This document shows positions 8,036-18,700 of a stretch of DNA of 48,022 nucleotides, in pieces; within the stretch, counting starts at the first letter, position 1, and every line of letters starts with the position of its first letter. Below the pieces are notes generated by a model. That model had not been told where the DNA came from. It made no database searches and worked only from the letters and a program-made list of their open reading frames with translations. The position numbers and the translations under genes were made by a program. Source of the stretch: Clostridia bacterium (lineage in GTDB: Bacteria > Bacillota > Clostridia > Christensenellales > Borkfalkiaceae); NCBI GenBank assembly GCA_017621155.1, contig JAGATP010000043.1, positions 1-48,022 of the forward strand, read 5' to 3'.

Positions 8036-8504
8036 TCAAGCGATACTTCCGACCATTCCGTCCAACTGCTTAAAGAGATACGCCTTTTCGCGGTCGCCGT
8101 TGTGGAAGTTTCCGCCCTTGATTTGAAGGGATTTTGCGGTACTCGAATGGGAATTGCCCGAGAAGGAATCGCTCTTCGCCGCGCTCCCGCAAATAATTCC
8201 CACATGCGGCTGCAAATCGCAATTGACGTGCGTGCCGAAAATATTTTTGTGGTGCAACCCCGATTCCTCCCCTCGATACTCGAACGTCGCGGAAGAAACT
8301 TTGCAGGACGTTACTTTGGCGTTTGCGTTGCAGTAGCCGACGATTCCGCCCCAACTGCGGTTCCATACGCTTCCGTTGTTGAAGGTCATATAAAATCCGA
8401 TTTTCCCCGTAAACGAACACCCCGTACGTTGACTTTTTTACGAACTGCTTCTTTTCTTCTTGCCATAAGCCTGCAATTTGACTTATGTTTTTTTCTTTGA
8501 CCAT
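8036..8504 (-). pseudogene. Surface-type GLUG-like repeat protein, frameshifted at an A6 tract
   Basis: ATG 8504 has AAGGAGG 10 bases upstream and starts MVKEKNISQIAGLWQEEKK. At a run of six A (8434-8439 on the complement) the frame is lost. The other frame then gives FTGKIGFYMTFNNG, SWGGIVGYCNANAKVTSC and further Gly/Ser-rich sequence up to the TGA at 8036. GGIVGY-N-A-V-C resembles GLUG-type beta-helix repeats of surface proteins. With five A the two halves would join into one product of about 155 residues. It overlaps the HsdS fragment by 22 bases. Either a decayed gene or slip-strand phase variation. Confidence 0.6.
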
Positions 8505-8944
8505 ATTCGTTTTACCTCCTTGAAAATAGTCCACAATAATTTTAATAAATTATTGATCATAGAAAATAAGTTTAGAGAGAGAAAACTCTCTACAAGAGAT
8601 AAAACCGATAGTAAAATCTCAATTATCAATGAAATTATTAGCGATTTTTTATTTTTAATGATTTTGTTTTGAGTTGCTATTCGTTCGTCAAGACAATCTA
8701 TAAAATGGGCTATTTTATCTTGTTCTTCCCTCGTAGGATATGTAATGTTTATCTTCTTTAATTCGTCTGCGTGCAAATGGACGATCGATGCGCCTTGTGC
8801 TATCGTTGCAATTTTCTTTCGTCTTACGCCGTTTAATTGATTACTTAAAAATGCTCCGTTGAGTTTTGTGCGAATAACAGTCAAATCTCCGCCCAGCAAG
8901 ACATCATCATAGACAATTATACAGCTATAGCAAGCAAATCCCAT
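8483..8944 (-). pseudogene. hsdS: 5'-truncated type I restriction specificity subunit (HsdS)
   Basis: About 153 residues that match the end of an HsdS target-recognition domain and the conserved coiled tail: GDLTVIRTKLNGAFLSNQL, then IAQGASIVHLHADELKKI, then YPTREEQDKIAHFIDCLDERI. Full HsdS is about 400 residues with two recognition domains, so the first half and more are missing. No ribosome site precedes the first ATG, and a hairpin lies just upstream. No hsdR or hsdM is in the window. It could be a remnant or a silent exchange cassette; remnant is more likely because no inverted repeats flank it. Confidence 0.8.
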
Positions 8945-8953
8945 TCAATAAAC

Positions 8954-8988
8954 GATCCCCGCCTATCCTCTTGATAGACGGGGCTTTA
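8954..8988. terminator. Hairpin at the HsdS fragment breakpoint
   Basis: CCCCGCCTATC (8957-8967) pairs with GATAGACGGGG (8973-8983), with one wobble pair. The outer CGAT/ATCG bases can extend it. It lies between the HsdS fragment and guaA remnant C. Confidence 0.65.
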
Positions 8989-9001
8989 TCGCAATTTAGG
9001 G

Positions 9002-9517
9002 TTATTTTGATTTTGTACTTACTCCCACTCGGTCGTTGCAGGAGATCCATCTTGCCTTTCGGTACTTCCAACTTCCACAGATCCTTTTCAGATATTTCAT
9101 ACAAACACTTATGTACAGTATTAGTTTGCTAGATTTATCCGTTCGAAAACGACCTGTCAGAATGAGCAGGTCTTCATCCCCAAGCTGGTACAGATGATAG
9201 CTAAATAAAGTATCTGGCGCATTCTTTCGGAATATAAATGACCTCGAGTGCATTTGTTCATCCAACTCTCTAATTGCAAGCGCTTCCTTTTTCGAAACAT
9301 TTTTTGTAAAATTTAATTCGTAGAAGATACCGTTAACTGTTTCCAAGTCAATATCCCATTCCACGCCTCGCCTAAGTTTTACTCGCCCAAAAGCGACCTT
9401 AGACTCAAGAGAATCCACATCACAAATTATCTCTTTGGTGATACCCACTCCCGCAAGGGAGCAGGCTTTCTCAACGCATTGAATGTAATCCGGATCGAAA
9501 AATCTATCATTCTCCAT
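9002..9517 (-). CDS. Unrecognised protein encoded with the M41 peptidase
   Basis: A 171-residue soluble, acidic protein without a family I can name (starts MENDRFFDPDYIQCVEKACS). Its start has a strong AAAGGAGG site 9 bases upstream and lies 38 bases after the M41 gene, so the two are co-transcribed. The final residues (about ARWISCNDRVGVSTKSK) are read through guaA remnant C in a different frame, so the original C-terminus may have been replaced when the element integrated. It shares the att-flanked 1.4-kb segment only with the peptidase. Confidence 0.6.
   Translation of the reverse strand: MENDRFFDPDYIQCVEKACSLAGVGITKEIICDVDSLESKVAFGRVKLRRGVEWDIDLETVNGIFYELNFTKNVSKKEALAIRELDEQMHSRSFIFRKNAPDTLFSYHLYQLGDEDLLILTGRFRTDKSSKLILYISVCMKYLKRICGSWKYRKARWISCNDRVGVSTKSK
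9019..9044 (-). repeat. guaA 3'-end remnant C (putative attachment-site copy)
   Basis: On the minus strand it reads GSPATTEWE and TAA, a degraded form of the GuaA C-terminus PPATIEWE. It is shorter and more diverged than remnants A and B. Together with the guaA 3' end at 10460 it delimits a 1.44-kb segment. Confidence 0.65.
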
Positions 9518-9555
9518 CTATGTCCTCCTTTCCGCCAGAGCTGTAAATGTTTCGG

Positions 9556-10182
9556 TTAAACCGCCTCTTTTTGCTCTGGAGCATCATCCTGCTCCAAGAG
9601 TTCCTGTACCCTCTCAGAAGAGAGCATTCCTTCTCTCTTCAATTCAGGAGCAAGCTTATGGTAGATATGCACGTTTTCTTGAATGATTTGAACCGCCCTA
9701 TCAAACGCCTCAGTCATGAGTTTCGTAGTCAGGTTAGCTATCCTGGCCTCATGCTCTTGATTTACATAAATATCATCGCGATATTCAGATCCTGTGTATC
9801 CTAATTGATAGTACTCAAGTCCAAATAAACCCGAAACTAGTGCAGCCCTAATTAAACCGCCTGCCTTGTCAATATCACTAGTCGAACCCACCGTCATATC
9901 GTTCATGATTACTTTTTCGCTCGCAAGTCCGCCAAGACAGATTGTAAGTTCATCCTCCAACTCTGAACGTTTCAAGAGCTCTTCTTTTCTCTCGCTCTTC
10001 TCTCCCAAAGTAACAAGTCCACAAACATCACCGTATCGTTCGACAGAAATCATCGGAGCCTCTTTTTTCAGCACGTACGTTGTAATGAGGTGTCCCATCT
10101 CATGAGCTACGATGAAGTCAAGTTCAGCCTTATTAGGGAAACGATAAGAGAGATATTCATTCTTCTTCCGAATGAAACACAT
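9556..10182 (-). CDS. Stand-alone FtsH-type M41 zinc peptidase domain, no ATPase
   Basis: A 208-residue protein that corresponds only to the protease part of FtsH. The zinc site HEMGH is at residues 27-31 and the third ligand Asp in TVGSTSDIDKA is at about residue 103, spaced as in FtsH. The AAA+ ATPase and membrane segments are missing. No ribosome site precedes the ATG, and a perfect hairpin sits 9 bases upstream. In the same frame beyond the hairpin a stop lies at 10222. It may be a 5'-truncated ftsH-like gene or a genuine small peptidase working with the protein encoded next to it. Catalytic residues look intact. Confidence 0.75.
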   Translation of the reverse strand: MCFIRKKNEYLSYRFPNKAELDFIVAHEMGHLITTYVLKKEAPMISVERYGDVCGLVTLGEKSERKEELLKRSELEDELTICLGGLASEKVIMNDMTVGSTSDIDKAGGLIRAALVSGLFGLEYYQLGYTGSEYRDDIYVNQEHEARIANLTTKLMTEAFDRAVQIIQENVHIYHKLAPELKREGMLSSERVQELLEQDDAPEQKEAV

Positions 10183-10190
10183 AAAAATAA

Positions 10191-10215
10191 GGCGATCTAC
10201 CGTAGGTAGATCGCC
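10191..10215. terminator. Perfect 11-bp hairpin in front of the M41 gene
   Basis: GGCGATCTACC (10191-10201), loop GTA, GGTAGATCGCC (10205-10215). T-rich sequence follows on both strands. It lies immediately upstream of the M41 start and would terminate or attenuate any transcription entering it. Confidence 0.7.
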
Positions 10216-10380
10216 ATTCTTTTAGCATTTTTTGCTTGTCATTTTTTCTTTTTTAAACACCCCTTTTAACAAAGGAGAATTTTTTTGCCCTTTATATAAA
10301 ATTTCATACGACTTCATTTTTACGTTTTAAGGGGCAAAAAATCTGTATCAGTTGAGTATCATCAGTTTTTGAAAGCCAAA
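10216..10380. other. AT-rich spacer downstream of guaA with a doubtful 31-codon frame
   Basis: A minus-strand frame 10222-10317 would read MKSYEILYKGQKNSPLLKG and end KKC, with no ribosome site. It is in the same frame as the M41 gene but separated by a stop. TTTTTTGCCC (10281-10290) and GGGCAAAAAA (10332-10341) form an inverted repeat around it. No firm function. Confidence 0.3.
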
Positions 10381-10421
10381 AAAAAGAGCCAAAATGCACT
10401 GTTTTCAGTACTTTTGACTCA
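10381..10421 (-). terminator. Intrinsic terminator of guaA
   Basis: Minus-strand stem beginning GAGTCAAAAGTACTG and closing CAGTGCATTTTGGCTC around AAAA, with one bulge and wobble pairs, then a run of at least six T. It begins 38 bases after the guaA stop codon. Confidence 0.85.
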
Positions 10422-10459
10422 TTTTTGCTTCATTTTTGATGTTTGTTAACTATACACCA

Positions 10460-11995
10460 TTATTCCCACTCGATGGTTGCGGGGGGTTTGGAAGTGATGT
10501 CGTACACGATGCGGTTGGCGTGTTTGACTTCGTTGACGATTCGGGTCGAAATTTTTTCGAGGACGTCGTAGGGAATTCTCGCCCAATCGGCGGTCATGGC
10601 GTCCACGGAAGTGACGGCGCGGAGGGCAATGACGTTTTCGTACGTTCTGAAATCCCCCATCACGCCGACCGTCGGGCTGTTGGTGATGACGGCAAAGTAC
10701 TGCCAGATCTTTTCGTCCAGCCCCGCCTTGGCGATTTCGTCGCGGAAGATATAGTCCGCGTCGCGCAGCGTTTCAAGCTTTTCGGGCGTCACTTCGCCCA
10801 TGATGCGGATCGCAAGTCCCGGCCCGGGGAAGGGTTGCCGCATGACGACCTTTCTTGGAAGTCCCAATTCAAAGCCGACCTTTCTGACTTCGTCCTTGAA
10901 CAAATCGCGAAGGGGCTCGATGATCTCTTTAAAATCGACAACGGAGGGAAGTCCGCCCACGTTGTGATGGCTCTTGATGACGGCGCTCTTGCCCTTCCCG
11001 CTCTCGATGACGTCGGGATAAATCGTCCCCTGCACGAGATAATCGACTGCGCCGATCTTCTTCGCTTCCTTTTCAAAGGCGCGGATGAACTCCTCGCCGA
11101 TAATTTTACGCTTGGTTTCGGGATCGGTAACGCCTACAAGCTTGCCGACGAAAATTTCGCCGCAATCGGCTTTGATGAGGTTCATGCCGAGCCCGTCGCG
11201 GAAGACGGACATTACCTCGTCCGCCTCGTACTTTCTCAAAAGTCCGTGATCGACGAAGACGGAAGTGAGCTGACTTCCAACCGCCTTATAGATCAGGGTT
11301 GCCGCGACGGCGGAATCGACGCCGCCGGACATGGCGCAAAGCACCTTTTTATCCCCTACTTTTTTCCTGATTTTTTCGATCTGTTCGGCGACGAAGTTGG
11401 ACATCGTCCAATCCCCTGCCGCTTTGCAGATTTCATAGAGGAAGTTCTTTAAAATCTCGTTGCCGTATTCGGAATGCACGACCTCGGGATGGTATTGCAC
11501 GCCATAAATTTTCCTCTCCTCGCAGGCGAAGATCGCCACGGGGCAAGCCTCCGTCTGTCCGAGAACGGAAAAACCTGCGGGAACTTTGCTGACGTAATCG
11601 GTGTGGCTCATCCAGCAGACGCTCTTTTGCGGGATTCCCTTCAAAAGAGGGCTTTCTTTTACGAGCGTCACCTCGCGCTTGCCGTATTCGCTCGTAATCG
11701 CGTGCGTCACCTCACCGCCCAGCGTGTACGCCGTGAGCTGACAGCCGTAGCAAATGCCGAGAACGGGAATGCCGAGCGAGAAAATCTCCTTGGAAACGTG
11801 GGGAGAGCTCTCCTCGTAAACGCTGTTCGGCCCGCCCGTGAAGATAATGCCGATGGGATCGTATGCCTTGATCTCCTCCACCGTCATATCGCAGGGCTTC
11901 AGATCGCAGAAGACGCCGAGGTCTCTGACTCTGCGCGCAATGAGCTGATTGTATTGTCCTCCGAAGTCGAGGACGAGAACTTTCTGATGTTCCAT
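10460..11995 (-). CDS. guaA: GMP synthase (glutamine-hydrolysing)
   Basis: Converts XMP to GMP using glutamine and ATP, the last step of guanine nucleotide synthesis. The class I glutamine amidotransferase domain fills the first 190 residues with nucleophile Cys82 in GICYGC and the HPE pair in [13 protein letters not shown]. The ATP pyrophosphatase domain has the P-loop SGGVDS, and the dimerisation domain ends in the conserved [11 protein letters not shown]. 511 residues is the normal length. It follows guaB by 23 bases with GGAG before its ATG. Its last codons are the apparent integration site for the elements to the left. Confidence 0.97.
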   Translation of the reverse strand: MEHQKVLVLDFGGQYNQLIARRVRDLGVFCDLKPCDMTVEEIKAYDPIGIIFTGGPNSVYEESSPHVSKEIFSLGIPVLGICYGCQLTAYTLGGEVTHAITSEYGKREVTLVKESPLLKGIPQKSVCWMSHTDYVSKVPAGFSVLGQTEACPVAIFACEERKIYGVQYHPEVVHSEYGNEILKNFLYEICKAAGDWTMSNFVAEQIEKIRKKVGDKKVLCAMSGGVDSAVAATLIYKAVGSQLTSVFVDHGLLRKYEADEVMSVFRDGLGMNLIKADCGEIFVGKLVGVTDPETKRKIIGEEFIRAFEKEAKKIGAVDYLVQGTIYPDVIESGKGKSAVIKSHHNVGGLPSVVDFKEIIEPLRDLFKDEVRKVGFELGLPRKVVMRQPFPGPGLAIRIMGEVTPEKLETLRDADYIFRDEIAKAGLDEKIWQYFAVITNSPTVGVMGDFRTYENVIALRAVTSVDAMTADWARIPYDVLEKISTRIVNEVKHANRIVYDITSKPPATIEWE

Positions 11996-12018
11996 GCTGC
12001 CTTACTCCCGATTGCCCG

Positions 12019-14053
<2,035 letters not shown>

Positions 14054-14084
14054 GCCGAATCCTCCGTCGAAATTATTATTATTT

Positions 14085-14113
14085 ATTGTAGCACACCCCG
14101 GTAAAAAATGCAA
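14085..14113 (-). promoter_or_regulatory. Sigma-A promoter of the guaB-guaA operon
   Basis: On the minus strand TTGCAT (14108-14113), 17 bases, TACAAT (14085-14090). About 30 bases separate it from the GTG start. No purine riboswitch fold is visible in the short leader. Confidence 0.85.
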
Positions 14114-14143
14114 CCGTTTGAAGAAAAATTTTGACTTCTTCTC

Positions 14144-14170
14144 ATAAAGAAGCTTTTCCACTCATACAAT
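14144..14170 (+). promoter_or_regulatory. Sigma-E-like promoter of the 14178 lipoprotein
   Basis: ATA (14144-14146), 16 bases, CATACAAT (14163-14170). The -10 box is identical to that of sigK. Only 7 bases separate it from the ATG, so the transcript would be leaderless. It lies back to back with the guaB promoter. Confidence 0.5.
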
Positions 14171-14177
14171 ATGCCGT

Positions 14178-14798
14178 ATGAAAAAGCTTCTGTTTTGTTT
14201 TCTTCTTCCCCTCTTGTTTCTCTTCGGCTGCTCCGATCAGAGCCGACTGACCAAATACCTTTCCGAAAACCGCTACGCCCTCTACGAGGGAGAAACCGCG
14301 GGCTGTAAAATCAAGGCGGCATCCGTCAAACGGGAATATCCCTACAATGCGGACGGGCTGGTCGGAGAGCTGAGCACCCTCTTCGAAGTAACCGTCATTT
14401 TGGAGGAAAAGGTAGATTCTCCGAAGCTCTCCTTCACCGTAAACGATAAGACGTACGGCGGCGAGCTGTCCTACGACACGGTCTCCGGCGTATACGCCTA
14501 TTCCTGCACCCTCGATTTGTGGGAAGAGAGCGTCACATTTCAGGTGGGCGCGTTTACGGTAGAGGCAAAGCGCGTCAACGAGACGGACAACACCGACCTC
14601 ATCTTAAAGGCGCTCGAAGCAAACGAGAGCGAGCTTCTCTCCTCCTACGGCACGAACGTCTTTTTGGGGGAAATTCACCTACGCCTCATTCACGACGACA
14701 AGCTCTATTACTACATCGGACTCATCGACAAGGACGGCGAGACGATTTCTCTGCTCACCGATGAGACTGGCAAAGTGCTTGCCCGTCGGGGTGGATAA
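14178..14798 (+). CDS. Lipoprotein, possibly sporulation-associated
   Basis: A 206-residue protein with a lipoprotein signal (MKKLLFCFLLPLLFLFGC, lipid-accepting Cys18). The mature part is a predicted beta-rich domain (FEVTVILEEKVDSPKLSF; YGGELSYDTVSGVYAYSC) followed by a short C-terminal part with KLYYYIGLIDKDGE. No family recognised. There is no ribosome site. A CATACAAT box 7 bases upstream and ATA at -35 suggest transcription by mother-cell sigma-E as a leaderless message, which would make it a sporulation-stage lipoprotein. A strong terminator follows. Confidence 0.75.
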   Translation: MKKLLFCFLLPLLFLFGCSDQSRLTKYLSENRYALYEGETAGCKIKAASVKREYPYNADGLVGELSTLFEVTVILEEKVDSPKLSFTVNDKTYGGELSYDTVSGVYAYSCTLDLWEESVTFQVGAFTVEAKRVNETDNTDLILKALEANESELLSSYGTNVFLGEIHLRLIHDDKLYYYIGLIDKDGETISLLTDETGKVLARRGG

Positions 14799-14816
14799 AT
14801 AAATTTCCCGAAAATC

Positions 14817-14858
14817 AAAAACTGTCGCGAGCGGAACGCATTCGCGACAGTTTTTATT
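14817..14858 (+). terminator. Intrinsic terminator of the lipoprotein gene
   Basis: AAAACTGTCGCGA (14818-14830) pairs perfectly with TCGCGACAGTTTT (14842-14854), followed by TATTTTAT. Confidence 0.9.
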
Positions 14859-14921
14859 TTATCCTTTCGTCATTGGCTCGTTAGGACGATGCCTTAAAAA
14901 TCATCAGAATATCTATTTGAT

Positions 14922-14952
14922 TTGACACTATTATACATCATAATATGATGTA
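14922..14952 (+). promoter_or_regulatory. Promoter with overlapping 19-bp palindromic operator
   Basis: TTGACA (14922-14927), 16 bases, TATGAT (14944-14949). The perfect palindrome TACATCATA-A-TATGATGTA (14934-14952) covers the -10 box. Occupancy would block RNA polymerase. The obvious candidate ligand is the XRE protein encoded just downstream (autorepression). Confidence 0.7.
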
Positions 14953-14991
14953 CGTCAAGCATTTTACGCCACTTTGTGATATATTTTTTGT

Positions 14992-15201
14992 ATGGATATC
15001 GCAAAGAAAATCGGAGAGAATTTAAAGCAGGCGCGAAAAGACAAAGGGCTTACGCAAAAAGAGGTTGCAACCCGATTGCACATGACCCAACAGCAGTACA
15101 GCCGCTTTGAAAACGGCGTTTTCGAGCTGAACTATGCGCAAATTCTATCTTTGTGCGACTTGTACGACGTGACCCCAAACGAGCTCTTTTCCTTAACCTA
15201 A
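14992..15201 (+). CDS. Small XRE-family DNA-binding regulator
   Basis: A 69-residue protein that is only a Cro/C1-type helix-turn-helix domain (LTQKEVATRLHMTQQQYSRFENG, then CDLYDVTPNELF). No ribosome site is visible in front of ATG 14992; a TATATT box ends 7 bases before it, so a second, leaderless start is possible. The promoter contains a 19-bp palindrome that it probably binds. The gene stands alone between a lipoprotein gene and the second GH3 unit. Target genes other than itself are unknown. Confidence 0.85.
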   Translation: MDIAKKIGENLKQARKDKGLTQKEVATRLHMTQQQYSRFENGVFELNYAQILSLCDLYDVTPNELFSLT

Positions 15202-15225
15202 TCCCCCTCTCCCCAAGGCAAAAGC

Positions 15226-15258
15226 ATACCCCATCCGAAATTCGGACGGGGTATTGTT
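15226..15258. terminator. Bidirectional terminator between XRE gene and GH3 unit 2
   Basis: ATACCCCATCCGA (15226-15238) pairs with TCGGACGGGGTAT (15242-15254), with one wobble. It lies between convergent genes and serves both. Confidence 0.8.
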
Positions 15259-15286
15259 TCATGGAGGGTGTTTTTGTCCCTGAAAG

Positions 15287-15718
15287 TTATGCCTTTGCGT
15301 TCTCGCGGAAAGAGCTGACGATGAGCAGGACTGCGGAGGCGAGGTACAGCACGACGGCAGCGACGGTCATGTAGAAGATGCCCCAGCCTGCGCTGTTCAG
15401 GTTATCCCAGGAGAAGAGTCCGCCGAAGAGGTCGATTCTCTCGAGAATCGCCGTTCCGAAGGCAAAGACCATCAGGAAAATCGCCGCAACGCCCGCAAGC
15501 GTCGTAATCGGATTCTGCTCTCCCTTCAAAGCGCCCATCGCAACGACGACGGCAATCAGGACAACTGCAATCACGCTGTAAGCGACAACTTCTCCGCCGG
15601 AGACGAGGGAAAAGCCTCTCGTGTTGTTCGCAATGGAAAGGACGATGGTTGCAACAAGCGCAAGCACAAACGCGAGGCCGTTGAGCCATAAAGTAATGTC
15701 TTTCTTATTGATCTCCAT
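15287..15718 (-). CDS. Four-helix membrane protein paired with GH3 enzyme 2
   Basis: A 143-residue membrane protein with four hydrophobic segments (about 9-30, 43-62, 72-90 and 112-136) and a short basic tail. It has the same length and the same position after a GH3 gene as 2597-3028, although residue identity between the two is low by eye. Its ATG shares one base with the GH3 stop (TAATG), with GGAGG upstream inside the GH3 gene. Family not recognised. It is likely a partner of the anchored GH3 enzyme. Confidence 0.8.
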   Translation of the reverse strand: MEINKKDITLWLNGLAFVLALVATIVLSIANNTRGFSLVSGGEVVAYSVIAVVLIAVVVAMGALKGEQNPITTLAGVAAIFLMVFAFGTAILERIDLFGGLFSWDNLNSAGWGIFYMTVAAVVLYLASAVLLIVSSFRENAKA

Positions 15719-18700
15719 TATGCTACCTCCTTCTTATCCTTGATGACGGAAAAGACGTACAATGCGGCAAAGCCTACGGTGAGGACGCTCGTCACGGTAA
15801 TGGCTGCGATGTAAGCGCCTCTCCACCAGGTCATCTGATTGATGATGCGCGTCGAAGAGTTATAACCGTTCATGATGTTTGAACGAGCGATGATCCAGAG
15901 CGTTCTCTTGACGGAAGCCTTGAGATCTGCCTGAATGGTCGCGTCATTTTCGAAATGCGCTACGCTGAGCGGTTCACCCGTATCGATCTGATTGCCGAGC
16001 TTTTTCGCAAGCGTTTCAATGTTGATGTTCGTGAGACGGCGAAGGTCGAATCCGGTGCAACCCGCATGGCACATTGCTGCGAACTCATCCAAATCGTCGC
16101 TGATGTCGGTGACGGCGTAGCCGTGGAAGCCCCACTCCTGCTGCAAAATGCCGTCCATCATGCCGACAGAGCAAGTGACTTCGACAGGGCCGATCTTGGA
16201 GAAGGAAGTCATCAAGCCGAGCATGCCGACGTCTTTGCCGGTAATCTTGTCATACTTGGTCGCTTCCATAGCAATCTGGAAGGCACGGAGCTCGATTTCA
16301 CGGGCACGCGCTTCGAGAAGGAAGGGAGCGACACCGTTACGCTGGGTTTCCTGATCGTTGAAGGCGTAATGCTTGGGAGCGGCGATGAGTCCGTAATCGG
16401 CAGCGCCGATTGCAAATTCCATCGCGCAGACGCCGGAAAGGACGGGATCTTCGGAATAATACTCGCCGTTTCTTCCGTTATAAGCGTGACGATGGGTGTT
16501 CAGTCCGGGGCCCCAAAGGATGGGAACGCCGAGGAAGAGCGCTTCGTTTGCGACAAATTCGCCGAGCTCCTTCATGAGGTCGGGATTGAACGCGGAAGCC
16601 ATAACGGGCGCACTCGGGAATACCTGACCGTTCCAATCGGCATTTACGTCTTTGTCGGAAATCGCCCAAGGAACGTTAGGGGTCTTGGTTGCGCCGAGCT
16701 TGTAGACAACGCCGTTGCCGGCATTCTCCGTGCCCTGCATTTCAATGAGTCCGACGCCGGGAATCGCGGGAAGAGCATCGCCGCCCGCAGCAGCGAGAAT
16801 GATGGATTCTTCCAAGGTCATCTGATCGACAAGCTTATCCCAACGGGGATCGTCCCAATCGGCCTTTACCATGTCGTAGAACTTGAGTCCGGAATCGACG
16901 CCCCACTTAAACTTAGACACGTCGTCGTTTTGCTGAACTTCGTAGTACTGACCGCCGAGAAGGGACATCATGTTGTCGGGAATTTCCATATCGGTGTATT
17001 CCTTCGGATAAGTGCCCGACCAGTCATTTCTGGAAAGGTAGGTAACTTCTTTCTTGAAATAATTCCAATCTGCCGTTTCGAGCCAGTTTTTCACCGAAAC
17101 GTTGTTCTTGGTGATCGCAAACGTGGTATCGTCGATCTTCTTGTCGCCGATGTTATAGTTGTATACGAACTTGTAGGCAAGGTCTGCGTTTCCGCTTCCC
17201 GCCATGCCGTCCTTCTCGCCGTAGCCCTGCGCCGCGAGCACGTTGTTGAGCGCGTCGTGCGCGCCGTTGCCGACAGCAAGGTAATAATCCCCTGCATCCA
17301 TGATGTAAGTGCCCTTCGAGCCGTCGGGATTGACGTGATTCGTATCGTAGCTTGCAAAATAGGTGAAGTCGCAGGTCACGGTAATTTCAACGGACTGTCC
17401 CACGGGAATCACTTCGTCGGACTTATCGTAGTTGAGAAGCTGAATCGCCGATTTTTCAACGCCGTTCTGCTTGTCGTACTGCGTATACGGTGCCTGACCG
17501 TAAATCTGGACGTTCGCCTTTGTGGGAACGGAGCCGCGATTGGTGACTTTCACGGTGACGTCGGCATAAATTTCATGGGGCTTATAGTCGAACTTCGGCG
17601 TTCCGACGATCTCGTATTCGAGCTCGCTGTAAGTAAGACCGTAGCCGAATCCGTAAGTCACTTCGTCCGCATAATTCCAATTGCCCTTGGAAGCATACGT
17701 ACCCGTGGTAGACGCCGCATTGCTGGAAGGATTGACGATGCTGTCGTAATATCTGGTCTCGTAATAGCGATAGCCGGTGTACATTCCCTCCGCTTCGATG
17801 ACGTAATATCTCGACTTTTTGCTTCTGGAAACCAAATCGTCGGCGTTCGTAAACTCGTACTTACCCATGTTCATCATCGCAGGCGCGGAGAGATTTTCCG
17901 TCGCATAGATGTCGTAAAGTCCGCCCGAAGGGCTTACGTTGCCGCAGAGGATATCCGCAACGCCGAGGAAGCCATAGTTGCCCGGATGTCCGATCCAGAG
18001 GATGGCGTCGATCTTGTCGTTGTTCTTGAGGTCGCCGATCTCGATTGCGGAGTTGGTATTGACGAGGACGATGACCTTGTCGAATTTTTCGGTTGCGAGG
18101 TTGAGGATGTCGCGCTCATTCTGTGAGAGCTCCAACGGTTCGGTGATCCCCGCTTCCTCATTCTTCAGCTCCTCTTTCAAACTGCCTTTCAGGTAGTCCT
18201 TGGACTCGCCGGAAGGTCTGCCGACCACCACGATCGCCGCGTCGCCGTAGCTTGCAAAAGAAGATTGCCAGGAAGAATCTTGTGCTGTAAGATCGGCAAG
18301 AGAAGGCTCTTTCGGATCGAAATCGGAACCCGCTCTGTCCTGAATCCCGAGCTTGTTGGCGGTGTTGATCGCCCGATAAGCTTCGAGCACTTTCTTGTTG
18401 ACGTTGTAGCCTGCGCCCGCTCCTACGCCGTTTCCGCCGTACTTCAGGTCGGAAAAGTTAAAGTTCGTTCCGATGGGTTTGTCGACGGTCGTCGTATCGA
18501 AATGCGTCTGCGTATCGCCGAGTGCCTGTTCGAGGGTGATGTACGGTCCCTGCGATTTTTGTCCCATACCGGAGTTGATGGTGTTGGTTGCACTGCGCGC
18601 ACCGAGAAGGGTGACGTTGCTTCCCTTCTTCAAGGGCAGCGCTCCGTTGTTCTTCAAGAGAACAGAGCCTTCTGCCGATTCTCTGCGTCCGAGGTCGATC

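Noticed and set aside
9556..10182. A complete FtsH gene
   Set aside because: There is no AAA+ Walker A/B or membrane segment upstream; a stop and a hairpin separate any extension.
10436..11452. A plus-strand frame over the guaA 3' region
   Set aside because: Antisense to guaA, with no site or domain.
15955..18126. A 723-codon plus-strand reading frame
   Set aside because: Antisense shadow of GH3 enzyme 2. Its Arg/Val/Gly-rich composition is typical of an antisense frame of a GC-rich gene.
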